Positions 35,698 to 44,031 of a stretch of DNA of 64,000 nucleotides are shown here, one piece after another. The stretch's first letter is position 1; each line of letters opens with the position of its first letter. The translations under genes were made by a program, and so were the position numbers. The notes beneath the pieces were generated by a model. The model worked only from the letters and a program-made list of their open reading frames with translations, did not search any database and was not told the DNA's origin. The DNA comes from UBA4416 sp964543545 (GTDB lineage Bacteria > Bacteroidota > Bacteroidia > B-17B0 > Aurantibacillaceae), in NCBI GenBank assembly GCA_964543545.1, contig CAZIYT010000005.1:1-64000 (forward strand). The letters are read 5' to 3'.

Positions 35698-38600
35698 ATG
35701 AAAAGAATCCTATTTGCTTTTGTGGCTTCTCTCCTATCCTTTTACTCCTTTTCGCAAAGCGACCTGTGCTCAGGAGCTAGCGTACTGACTCCCGGCAATA
35801 GCTGCGTGACAACCGCCTGGTCTATCCCACAGGGATACGGAAACGAAATCACCACCCCTTCCTGCATTGCAACCTCTTACAGGGACGGCTGGTTCCAGTT
35901 TACAGCCACTGCCAGCTCATGTACCATTACCTGTGTCAACAATAACCGCGATGCGGGACTTGCTATCTATAGCGGCACCACTTGTGTGGCGGGCAATTTC
36001 GTAGCGGGCACCTGTGTGGATGCCGTTGTCGGCGTGGGCACGGAATCGGTTACCTTTGCAACTACCATTGGGCAGGTGTACAAAATACGGATCATACGCA
36101 CCAACAATGCCGGGACCAACACGATGGACGGAACGATCTGCGTGACCGTACCGAATACACCGCCGGCAAACGATCAATGTGCAGGCGCTACTTCGGTGAC
36201 CTGCGGAAGCTCTTATGTAGGCTCTACCAACCAGGCTACTTCCACCAACGACCCTACGGGAACCTGCGGTACCACAGGCGTGACGCCGGGTGTATGGTTC
36301 AGGTTCACAGGTACCGGACAAATTGTAACGACCAGCTTATGCGGCTCTTCTTATGATACCAAGATCCAGGTGTACTCGGGGTCCTGCGCCTCTATGACCT
36401 GTATTGACGGCAATGATGATTATTGCGGTACACAATCGCAGGTAACGTTTAATTCAGCTACCGGCACCAATTACTATATTTTTGTGGGGGGATTCAGCGG
36501 TGCTACCGGCACCTACAGCCTGTCGCTGACCTGCGTGACGCCGGCGCCACCAAACTGCTCGGCCTACACAGCGCCTGCCAATGGCGCTATGCTTCCCTGC
36601 GTGAGCGCCAACCTCACCTGGAATGTTCCGGCAACGGGCGGCGCACCTACGCAATACCTACTCTTCTTCGGCACCGATGCGGCAGCTACCAATATCAACA
36701 ACGGCACAAACATCGGCAACGTGCTTTCGTACAGCCCTCCGTCCCTGTCAGCCAACACCACTTACTACTGGAAGATCGTTCCCCAGAACGGTGCAGGCTC
36801 TGCAACGGGCTGCCCCACCTTTTCTTTTACCACCGGAAATTCGGTGATCCCTAATGATGGCTGCGCAGGCGCAACATCCCTGATCTCGGGGGTAACGCTA
36901 AGCGATGATAATTCCTGTGCTACCGACGAAGCGCCCCTGGCGGCAGGCTCCTGCTGGAGCTCAGGAACGGTGAACAGCCTCTGGTATTCCATTAACGTGA
37001 CAGGCGGCACCTTGGGTGTGCTTACCACCGGTGGAACACTGGCCAATACACAAATTGCTGTGTACAGCGGCGGATGCGCTTCTCTCACAGAGGTAGCCTG
37101 CAACGATGATGCTCCCGTAGCCGGCTGCGGAGGCGGCACAACTTCCAATTCGCAATTAAATGTTACCGGCCTTGCCAACGGCACCTATTATATCCGCGTA
37201 GACGGCCGGAATGCCACGACAGGGGCTTACTCCATTATGGCGGCCGCAACCGGAAGCGTAGGAACCGGCGCACCGGTGCCGGGACAGGACTGCACAAGCC
37301 CAATTCCGTTCTGCTCCAACCCTACCTCCATTGGTAATCCGGGCTATCAGAATACGGGAAATATCTGCGATTTCGGCAGTAGCGGCAACTGTACTTCGGG
37401 AGAGAAAAATGCCATGTGGCTGGAATTGACCGTAACCCTGGGCGGAAACTTTGCCTTTAATATTATTCCGAATGATTATGCGGGCTGCGACAATGAAACG
37501 GATTACGACTGGGTGCTTTATAAAACAGCGGGAACCGGTGCTACCACCTGCGCCAATATTTTCAGCACCAGCGGCGACGGGGAAGTGGCCTGTAATTATA
37601 ATTACCTGGGGGTAACAGGCATGTCGCCTTCCGGCAATACACCGGCAGGAAGTTCGAGCGGCTTCCCCATCACTCCGGGAGCTGCCTGCTATGATGCCTC
37701 TTATGAAGCCAGCGTTACGGCTGCCATTGGTGATAAATTTTTATTAGTGATCCAGAACTATTCGAGCAGTACATCCGGATTTTCATTAACGATTCCTGTA
37801 GGCGCAGGCATTGCCGTAATCAGCACTGCAGCGCCGGCACAGGTGATCTGGACCGGTGGGGCGAACACAACCTCTGTGACTAATACTACCAACTGGGGCG
37901 GATGTGCGATCCCGAATTGCGGCTTGCCGGGAGCCGACGCTATCGTAGCAGCATCGGCAGCAGTACAGCCGGTTGTGGCAGCCAACCTGAGTGTGAAAAG
38001 TGTGACCATCAACCCGGGCGCTACACTTACCATCAATGCTAATGTGAAGCTGGATGTGTGCGGCGATTTTGTAAATAACGGCAACCTGGTATGCGCTCCC
38101 GGTTCTACCGTCAACTTCAACGGGACAGGCAATCAGACGGTCGCCGGAAATCTGACCGGCACGAATAAGTTCTCAAACTTTATGGTAAGTAAAGTATCGG
38201 GCACCGTAAACATTTTAAACAATATAGAGGCAGGACAGGATTTCTTTACAACCAGCGCCACGAGCATTGTGAATACCAACGGCGTAAGCGTCTATGTTGG
38301 AAGGGATTTTAAGAACAGCACCGGCGCTACTACCTTCTCAGGGATCAATGCCAACAGCTTGCTGGTCTTTAACGGAACAGGCGCACAGGTGTATAACCCG
38401 AACATGAATGCCGCCACACCAGCCCTGATCCTGAATCATGTAACGATGCTGAACACCGGCTCGGGAGTAACGATCTCTGCTACCAATACACCGAATATGA
38501 TCCTGGGAACCACCGGCATCCTCACACTTAGCTCCGGAAAGATCATCACCAATAACCAGGAAGTGGAAGTACGTAATACGGCTGTGTCAGCTGTCACAAC

Positions 38601-39651
38601 GGGCAATACCTCAAGCTACGTGGAAGGAAACCTGAGGCGTTACCTTGCCGCCGGTGCTACAGGCTCTTTCGATTTTCCGGTAGGACATGCCACACCGGGC
38701 TATGAGCGCGCCAACGTCAACTTCGGGGCAGCCGCAGCAGCCGGCGCCCTACAGCTGGTAGCGCGTTTCGACCCCTGGGGCGGTTCTTTCCCGATGCCCG
38801 GACCTCCCGGCTTTGGCCCTGAATGCTCGGTGACGTACAACGATCCTTACCTGAACCACGGCTACTGGACCATCAACTCTTCGGCTACCAGCACCGGAAA
38901 CTATACGATGACCTTGTACAACAGGGGCTATTCCAATGCTACCAGCGGATGGTCTATTGCCAAAAGCCCTTCCGCGGCGCCTGCCTGGGCCTTGCAGGGC
39001 AATTGCTTCGGTACCCCGGTAACAGCGGTACAGCGGCTCAACATGTCGGGCTTCTCTAAGTTTTCGGTTGTGCAATCGAGTGTTCCGCTACCGGTAGAGC
39101 TCATCGAGTTTAACGGCGAATCGAAAGGTATTTTCAATTATGTATACTGGCGCGCAGCTTCCGAAACGGACCTCGATCATTACGACCTGGAAAGCTCGGC
39201 AGATGGGGTGCTCTTCACCAAAATCACGGCGAAAGCCGCCTCAGGCACTACCAATCATCAAACGTTCTATAGCTACGATGATTACGCCTACTACAGCCCT
39301 ATTACCTACTACAGGCTGAAAATGGTTGACCGTGATCGCAGCCAGCGTTACAGCTCCATTATTTCTATTGAAAACCAGACACAGGAAACATCCATTGTAA
39401 ATATTTTCCCGAACCCGGCCAGCAATGAGGTACACATACAGATCAAAGCACCAGGGCAGAATCATGCGGAGATCAAACTCACCGACATGCTTGGAAAGGT
39501 GCTTGTCTATCAGCAGGTAAATCTAAACGAGTCGATGGAAACCACCACCATCAGCACCGATGGCCTTGCTGAAGGCAGCTATATTGTGACGGTAAGCTAT
39601 GACAACGAAATTCCGGTAAGTAAAAAACTCATCATCAACCGGAAAAATTAA
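35698..39651 (+). CDS. Large T9SS cargo protein with PPC-type repeats
   Basis: About 1317 residues from ATG 35698, which opens the signal peptide (MKRILFAFVASLLSF); the upstream frame from 35560 is rejected. It contains at least three beta-sandwich units of the pre-peptidase C-terminal (PPC) type, marked by NDQCAGAT, VYSGSCASMTC and similar repeats, an Ig/Fn3-like unit near 250-340, and a beta-helical stretch near 700-950. The type A T9SS sorting domain covers the last 80 residues (FPNPASNEVHIQI, DGLAEGSYIV). It is probably a cell-surface adhesin or scaffold; no catalytic domain is seen. Confidence 0.9.
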   Translation: MKRILFAFVASLLSFYSFSQSDLCSGASVLTPGNSCVTTAWSIPQGYGNEITTPSCIATSYRDGWFQFTATASSCTITCVNNNRDAGLAIYSGTTCVAGNFVAGTCVDAVVGVGTESVTFATTIGQVYKIRIIRTNNAGTNTMDGTICVTVPNTPPANDQCAGATSVTCGSSYVGSTNQATSTNDPTGTCGTTGVTPGVWFRFTGTGQIVTTSLCGSSYDTKIQVYSGSCASMTCIDGNDDYCGTQSQVTFNSATGTNYYIFVGGFSGATGTYSLSLTCVTPAPPNCSAYTAPANGAMLPCVSANLTWNVPATGGAPTQYLLFFGTDAAATNINNGTNIGNVLSYSPPSLSANTTYYWKIVPQNGAGSATGCPTFSFTTGNSVIPNDGCAGATSLISGVTLSDDNSCATDEAPLAAGSCWSSGTVNSLWYSINVTGGTLGVLTTGGTLANTQIAVYSGGCASLTEVACNDDAPVAGCGGGTTSNSQLNVTGLANGTYYIRVDGRNATTGAYSIMAAATGSVGTGAPVPGQDCTSPIPFCSNPTSIGNPGYQNTGNICDFGSSGNCTSGEKNAMWLELTVTLGGNFAFNIIPNDYAGCDNETDYDWVLYKTAGTGATTCANIFSTSGDGEVACNYNYLGVTGMSPSGNTPAGSSSGFPITPGAACYDASYEASVTAAIGDKFLLVIQNYSSSTSGFSLTIPVGAGIAVISTAAPAQVIWTGGANTTSVTNTTNWGGCAIPNCGLPGADAIVAASAAVQPVVAANLSVKSVTINPGATLTINANVKLDVCGDFVNNGNLVCAPGSTVNFNGTGNQTVAGNLTGTNKFSNFMVSKVSGTVNILNNIEAGQDFFTTSATSIVNTNGVSVYVGRDFKNSTGATTFSGINANSLLVFNGTGAQVYNPNMNAATPALILNHVTMLNTGSGVTISATNTPNMILGTTGILTLSSGKIITNNQEVEVRNTAVSAVTTGNTSSYVEGNLRRYLAAGATGSFDFPVGHATPGYERANVNFGAAAAAGALQLVARFDPWGGSFPMPGPPGFGPECSVTYNDPYLNHGYWTINSSATSTGNYTMTLYNRGYSNATSGWSIAKSPSAAPAWALQGNCFGTPVTAVQRLNMSGFSKFSVVQSSVPLPVELIEFNGESKGIFNYVYWRAASETDLDHYDLESSADGVLFTKITAKAASGTTNHQTFYSYDDYAYYSPITYYRLKMVDRDRSQRYSSIISIENQTQETSIVNIFPNPASNEVHIQIKAPGQNHAEIKLTDMLGKVLVYQQVNLNESMETTTISTDGLAEGSYIVTVSYDNEIPVSKKLIINRKN

Positions 39652-39953
39652 GGGTTTATCCTGTTGTGATTTTTTTTATATCACCTGGCTCCTCAGGGAA
39701 TTTTCAACAAATCTCCAGTTTTTTATTCCGGTAAATAAGCGCTTAGCCTTGTGCAATCAGGTATTTCTTATACCTGTAAAAATAACTAAACATTTGACAA
39801 TGAGATACTTAAGATTTATCAGGTTTGTCAAATTTCCCTAAAGCTTACCCAAATATCATTTAAGGTAGTCGAGGCCCGTATTTTTACGGATAAATATTTA
39901 AATTATTTCTCGGTAAATTTACCTAACAGCACATTTTTTAAAATTATCCCCCA
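39652..39953. other. Non-coding interval upstream of the second T9SS unit
   Basis: A 302-bp A+T-rich stretch. It holds a small inverted repeat CCGTA-TTTT-TACGG (39876-39889) sharing the core CGTATTTTTACG with 35055-35070. No gene, strong terminator or convincing -7 box is evident. The promoter of the 39954 gene presumably lies here. Confidence 0.5.
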
Positions 39954-40322
39954 ATGAGAATTTGCTTATGGCTAATGTTTTTTTGTTGTTTTCTGCAAAC
40001 GAAAGCACAGACAGGCAGTTCAGATCCTTTTCAGAATTATGCGATCCGGCTTCATTATGATTCGCTGGAACTGGTCATGATTCAGCAAAACGATCCTGCC
40101 AAATTCAATAGCATCCTGTATTATTATACCCAATCGTACGGGTTTGAAACGACACAGTGCCTTTGTACCCCGCCCTCTGCCGATACCTTTGACATTTCGC
40201 AATACGAATACTTAAGGAAGAAAAATGTACGTGTAGAGCGGTATTTTGAAAAATACGGCTTCAAGCTGACGCTTCTGGCCATCAATGAAATGACCTATCG
40301 CTTACCAATCCATAATCCCTGA
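39954..40322 (+). CDS. Short secreted protein of unknown function
   Basis: 122 residues with a signal peptide (about 1-19, FLQTKAQ). The mature part is rich in Tyr and Asp and has one CLC pair near residue 65. No family is recognised. The stop TGA (40320-40322) is followed in the same frame by CGC GGC and then the TTG start of the CUB/T9SS gene, so the two frames are separated only by this stop. The last codons overlap a 14-base match (ATCCCTGACGCGGC) to the structured repeat family. Confidence 0.7.
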   Translation: MRICLWLMFFCCFLQTKAQTGSSDPFQNYAIRLHYDSLELVMIQQNDPAKFNSILYYYTQSYGFETTQCLCTPPSADTFDISQYEYLRKKNVRVERYFEKYGFKLTLLAINEMTYRLPIHNP

Positions 40323-40328
40323 CGCGGC

Positions 40329-41873
40329 TTGAAACTCCACCGTTATATCCCCCTCCTTTTCTTAGTCCTGTCGCTGTTTCCTGCAGGGGCACAGAACTAC
40401 TCGTCGGGTGGCGGTCCGCATTTTACCTGCTCGGGCGTATTCTACGACCTGGGTGGCACCAACAACTACTCCAATAACCAGAGCTATACGACAACGATCT
40501 GCCCTTCTACGGCCGGGCAGGGAATCCGGATGGTGTTCACGGGATTTAATGTGGAGCCAGGTTTCGATTTCTTATCGGTATACGACGGCAACAGCACGTC
40601 CGCACCGATGCTTCCGGGTTCTTCTTTTTCGGGAACAACCTTGCCCGGCACGCTCACAGCCACTACCATCAATACGTCCGGCTGCCTCACCTTTCGCTTT
40701 TATTCCGACGGAAGCACCACCAGGGCCGGCTGGCAGGCCAATATCAGCTGCGTAGCAAAAGCAACCTACCCTACAAATATCTCACAGCAGGATTGCTCGG
40801 GAGCCAATACCATTTGCGGCAACCAATCGGTATCCGGCACCAGCCTGGGCTCAGGAGCATTTAACGATGTAAACTCCGGGCTCGGGAATATCGGTTGCCT
40901 GAACGATTATGCGTCTAATCCTAACCGCTCGGGCGAGCACCAATCGCACTGGTATTATTTCTCGCCCTCTGCCAACGGTACAGTCGGGATGACCATCGCT
41001 CCATCAGCAGGCACCACGGATTATGACTGGGCCATCTGGGGTCCTTATGTGAACATTCCCTGTCCTCCAACCGGCGCTCCCTTACGTTGCTCCGCAGCAG
41101 CAGCAGCTAACTCTGCAGGAGGCGCCACAGGCCTGGGGAACGGCGCAGCCGATACAGATGAAGGATCCGGCGGAAATGGATGGGTAGCTCCCATGACAGT
41201 GGTAGCCGGCCAGAAATACGTCCTGATGATGGACAACTGGAATGCTACCAGCGCACCTTATACGCTAAGCTGGCAGCTGAGCGGCGGTGCCTCCCTCAAC
41301 TGCGCCTTATTACCGATTGAGCTGATCTCTTTCACCGGTAAACAGGAAACGGATTTCAACCATATTCAGTGGGTAACATCCGCGGAAAGCAACCTGGATT
41401 TTTTCACTGTGGAACGCTCAGGCGATGGCCTGGAATGGAAAGGTATTTACAGCACACCGGGTAAAAATATCAGGCGTGTAAATACGGCTTACGAATTTGC
41501 GGATTATGGCTTTGCCGGAAATGCGATCAATTACTACCGCCTGAAACAAACGGATAAAGACGGTACTATAGCCTATTCTGAAACAGTTTCCATCGAAAAC
41601 AAAGCGGCCCTGAAAACGCGCATAGAAAATATGCACCCGAACCCCACCTCGGGCGACCTCTTCTTCGATCTGTATACAGGATCCAAATCGCAGGCCTCCC
41701 TGCAGATCGTAGACATTACCGGAAAGGTGGTGAAAGATGAAACCGTGCAGCTGGAACCGGGAAAAAATGAGCTCATGGCCGATACCAAAGGACTTGGGGA
41801 AGGCATCTACCTGGTGAAGGTCTACCTCGACAAAGCGGAGTTTAACTATACCGCGAAGTTCATCAGGAATTGA
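40329..41873 (+). CDS. CUB-domain T9SS cargo protein
   Basis: 514 residues starting at a TTG that coincides with the signal peptide (MKLHRYIPLLFLVLSLF). A CUB domain covers about 25-140 (CSGVFYDLGG, GFDFLSVYDG, CLTFRFYSDG), then a glycine-rich PPC-like unit (about 150-325), a beta-sandwich at about 335-425, and a type A T9SS sorting domain (NMHPNPTSGDLFFDL, TKGLGEGIYLVKV). CUB domains bind proteins or sugars outside the cell. It is likely translated by coupling to the short secreted gene ending 6 bp upstream. Confidence 0.88.
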   Translation: MKLHRYIPLLFLVLSLFPAGAQNYSSGGGPHFTCSGVFYDLGGTNNYSNNQSYTTTICPSTAGQGIRMVFTGFNVEPGFDFLSVYDGNSTSAPMLPGSSFSGTTLPGTLTATTINTSGCLTFRFYSDGSTTRAGWQANISCVAKATYPTNISQQDCSGANTICGNQSVSGTSLGSGAFNDVNSGLGNIGCLNDYASNPNRSGEHQSHWYYFSPSANGTVGMTIAPSAGTTDYDWAIWGPYVNIPCPPTGAPLRCSAAAAANSAGGATGLGNGAADTDEGSGGNGWVAPMTVVAGQKYVLMMDNWNATSAPYTLSWQLSGGASLNCALLPIELISFTGKQETDFNHIQWVTSAESNLDFFTVERSGDGLEWKGIYSTPGKNIRRVNTAYEFADYGFAGNAINYYRLKQTDKDGTIAYSETVSIENKAALKTRIENMHPNPTSGDLFFDLYTGSKSQASLQIVDITGKVVKDETVQLEPGKNELMADTKGLGEGIYLVKVYLDKAEFNYTAKFIRN

Positions 41874-42193
41874 GTTCTACGATCTTCTGTTACAAGCGCT
41901 CTTATTGATTTTACTTCCAGGATTTTTTTGAAATCCGGCCTCTCCGGTTTGGAATTAACTTCAAAAAAACGAATTTTCCCTCTTTTTCAGAAAAACAAAA
42001 ATCCCTTTATTAAAAATACTTTAACCGGTTTTAACCGTTTGTAAATAGATATATCCAACTACAAATAGTTTCCAACCGAATAAAGTTTGGAAGCCGCCAT
42101 ACCTTTGTCCCGGCACTTTGATGAAGCGCTTCAAAACAATCAAAAGGCTTAGTTTACAGAGAACCATTTATTAATTTTTAAAAAAGAAAAGAC
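41874..42193. other. Non-coding interval upstream of ssb
   Basis: A 320-bp A+T-rich stretch with TTTAACCGGTTTTAACCG near 42020-42037 (a direct repeat of TTTAACCG) and a -7-like TACCTTTG at 42100-42107, about 85 bp before the ssb ATG. No good -33 element is seen at the expected distance, so the promoter is tentative. No small gene or RNA is recognised. Confidence 0.4.
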
Positions 42194-42532
42194 ATGAACA
42201 CATTGAGAAACCGCGTACAGTTAATCGGAAATTTAGGCACAGCCCCGGAAGTAAAAACCATTGCCGGAGGCCGTAAAATGGCGAAAATCGTGATTGCCAC
42301 GAACGAAACCTACAAGACGCAGAAAGGCGAAAAAGTAACCGAAACCACCTGGCACAACCTCACGGCCTGGGGCAACCAGGCGGAGATTGCCGAAAAATAC
42401 CTTCAGAAAGGCTCTGAAATAGCCGTGGAAGGAAAACTGAAGAACAACAGCTATACCGACAAGGAAGGCATCAAACGCTACACGACTGATATCGAGATCA
42501 CCGAATTTGTGATGCTCGGAAGCAAGAAATAG
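42194..42532 (+). CDS. ssb: Single-stranded DNA-binding protein (short form)
   Basis: 112 residues comprising just the OB fold: NRVQLIGNLGTAPEVKTIAGGRKMAKIVIATN, then TTWHNLTAWGNQAEIAEKYLQKGSEIAVEGKL. It ends in EFVMLGSKK and lacks the disordered linker and acidic DDDLPF-type tip that recruits repair and replication proteins. It is therefore probably a secondary SSB, with the main one elsewhere, or one that works without the usual partners. A strong terminator follows at once. Confidence 0.93.
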   Translation: MNTLRNRVQLIGNLGTAPEVKTIAGGRKMAKIVIATNETYKTQKGEKVTETTWHNLTAWGNQAEIAEKYLQKGSEIAVEGKLKNNSYTDKEGIKRYTTDIEITEFVMLGSKK

Positions 42533-42556
42533 GTTCTCCCCCGAACCAGTAAGAGG

Positions 42557-42592
42557 CGCCCACCTGAGATAATTTCAGGTGGGCGTTTTTTT
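42557..42592 (+). terminator. Rho-independent terminator of ssb
   Basis: An 11-bp perfect stem (CGCCCACCTGA / TCAGGTGGGCG) with loop GATAATT and a T-run. It starts 24 bp after the ssb stop. Confidence 0.92.
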
Positions 42593-42655
42593 ATCTCCTT
42601 TAGCTCAACTAAAAAAAGAAAAAGCTGTTACATTCGTTGCCATAAAAACACAACT

Positions 42656-43147
42656 ATGTACAAAGAACATTTATACAAAAACCTGGAACGTGAGATTGTC
42701 CTGCTGAAACAACTTGCCAAAGTCATCGAAGAAAAAGACCTCGACTTCCGCCCACACGAAAAATCAAGAAGCAATATCGAGCTGATGCGCTACCTCTCCG
42801 GCCTGGGAGCCAATATGCTTCGTTGGTTCATCGACAACGACCTTAGCCCTGAAGAATGGGTAAAGATCAGGCAGCACCAGAAAACCCTCACCATCGGGAA
42901 TTTTCCTGCCAGGCTCGATGAACAGCTGGCGACCGTGAAACGTTACATGGATGCTATTTCTGAAGAAGACCTGTTGACGAAGGAAGTAACCCTGCCTTCT
43001 AAAGAAACCATGCTGCTCGGCGTTGCCATCATGAATGCGCCTATTAAATGGCTGGCCTCTTACCGTCTGCAGCTCTTCGTCAACTTAAAGCTGAACGGCC
43101 ATGACTACCTTTCCACGAAAGAGGCCTGGAGTGTTTTAGAGGCTTAG
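42656..43147 (+). CDS. DinB-like four-helix protein
   Basis: 163 residues, all helical, with the sequence flow of DinB/YfiT-type proteins (LEREIVLLKQLAKVIEEKDLDFRP near the start, LMRYLSGLG near 40). The metal-binding His triad of DinB is not obvious, so a metal-free relative is likely. The family includes thiol transferases and proteins of unknown function. It is a single gene after the ssb terminator; the ATG at 42656 begins directly at the first helix. Confidence 0.65.
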   Translation: MYKEHLYKNLEREIVLLKQLAKVIEEKDLDFRPHEKSRSNIELMRYLSGLGANMLRWFIDNDLSPEEWVKIRQHQKTLTIGNFPARLDEQLATVKRYMDAISEEDLLTKEVTLPSKETMLLGVAIMNAPIKWLASYRLQLFVNLKLNGHDYLSTKEAWSVLEA

Positions 43148-43162
43148 GGGGGTCAGCAATCC

Positions 43163-43304
43163 CGCAAAGACGCTAAGACGCAAAAGGTGAGAGATGTAGA
43201 ACATTTTAAACCACATTGACATTTAACAAACATGGAGAACCGTAAGAGACCATAGGCATGATTTTCTCTTCCCTACTCTTATATGACCTTATATGCCTTA
43301 TATG
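43163..43304. repeat. Short intergenic repeats
   Basis: Two separate pieces: CGCAAAGACGCTAAGACGC and following bases at 43163-43187, a sequence type often seen between Bacteroidota genes, and three tandem copies of CTTATATG (43278, 43288 and 43297). They lie between the DinB-like gene and the bidirectional hairpin at 43324-43353. Function unknown. Confidence 0.5.
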
Positions 43305-43323
43305 GTTACTGAATTTTTCAAAC

Positions 43324-43353
43324 AAAAAAAGACCGGCATTCAACCGGTCTTTT
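43324..43353 (-). terminator. Terminator of the DUF4920 gene
   Basis: A 10-bp perfect stem AAAAGACCGG / CCGGTCTTTT with a 7-nt loop; the minus strand continues into a T-run. It starts 23 bp after the DUF4920 stop. Confidence 0.85.
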
Positions 43354-43375
43354 CAATTTTGTTATGTGTGCAAAA

Positions 43376-43849
43376 TTATTTCACCACCATGATTCCGTTT
43401 GCCAGGAAACGGATCTCTTGTTTAGGTTCTTTAATCGCGTCGATCTCTGATTGTGGTTTTTTCGCGTCTTCGGCATAATGCTTCAGCTCCGATACCGACG
43501 TGGTTTTGGTAAAGGCAATGCCTTCGAGCACCACTGTTTTTCCTTCGATCTCCGTTGGCACAAAAAATCCGTAGTCTTTCATTTTTACAAAAGCGGTTGT
43601 TTTATCGTCGATAATGAGGTTCATCCAGCAGCCTTTTTTAGCGCAGGAGCTTTCTACTTTGGCTTTTACTTTTACAGCCAGGGTATCTTTTGTTTTCAGC
43701 ATGGCAGGAATTTCCGAAATATTGATGGCTCCTGCTTCGCTTACTTTGGCACCGTAGGTATCTCCGGGTTTGGCGTGGCCTGCCGGCGGCTGGGCGTTAA
43801 TCAGGAAGGCACAAAGAATCAGGGCAAGGGTTAAGGTCAGTTTTTTCAT
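43376..43849 (-). CDS. DUF4920 domain secreted protein
   Basis: About 157 residues from ATG 43849, the methionine that starts the signal peptide (MKKLTLTLALILCAFLINAQ); the frame reaches 43927, but the extra part is unlike an export signal. The body matches DUF4920: GDTYGAKVSEAGAINISEI, then VKAKVESSCAKKGCWMNL with a conserved Cys pair. The fold resembles OB-like domains and the Cys pair could bind metal, which is inference. Periplasmic, function unknown. Confidence 0.85.
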   Translation of the reverse strand: MKKLTLTLALILCAFLINAQPPAGHAKPGDTYGAKVSEAGAINISEIPAMLKTKDTLAVKVKAKVESSCAKKGCWMNLIIDDKTTAFVKMKDYGFFVPTEIEGKTVVLEGIAFTKTTSVSELKHYAEDAKKPQSEIDAIKEPKQEIRFLANGIMVVK

Positions 43850-44031
43850 GAATATGGTTTTAAGAATCGTCTCTAAAGATACAAAAAACAGCCTTATCAT
43901 CATAGTCCCCTGATCCGGGTAGTTCAAATTTATTGACCCCGGTTATTTTCGGGGTGTTAAAAAAAGAATACCTTCATCGTCAAACAGACCGGCAATTTTT
44001 CAGGTTCGCTTGCCCGCCGGCAATACCATTT

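Noticed and set aside
35229..41873. Tandem duplication of a two-gene unit
   Set aside because: The layouts agree but the short proteins show no alignable similarity, and the large proteins share only the T9SS tail and PPC-like units.
43163..43304. CRISPR array
   Set aside because: The CTTATATG copies are 9-10 bp apart and contain no spacers; no cas gene occurs in the window.
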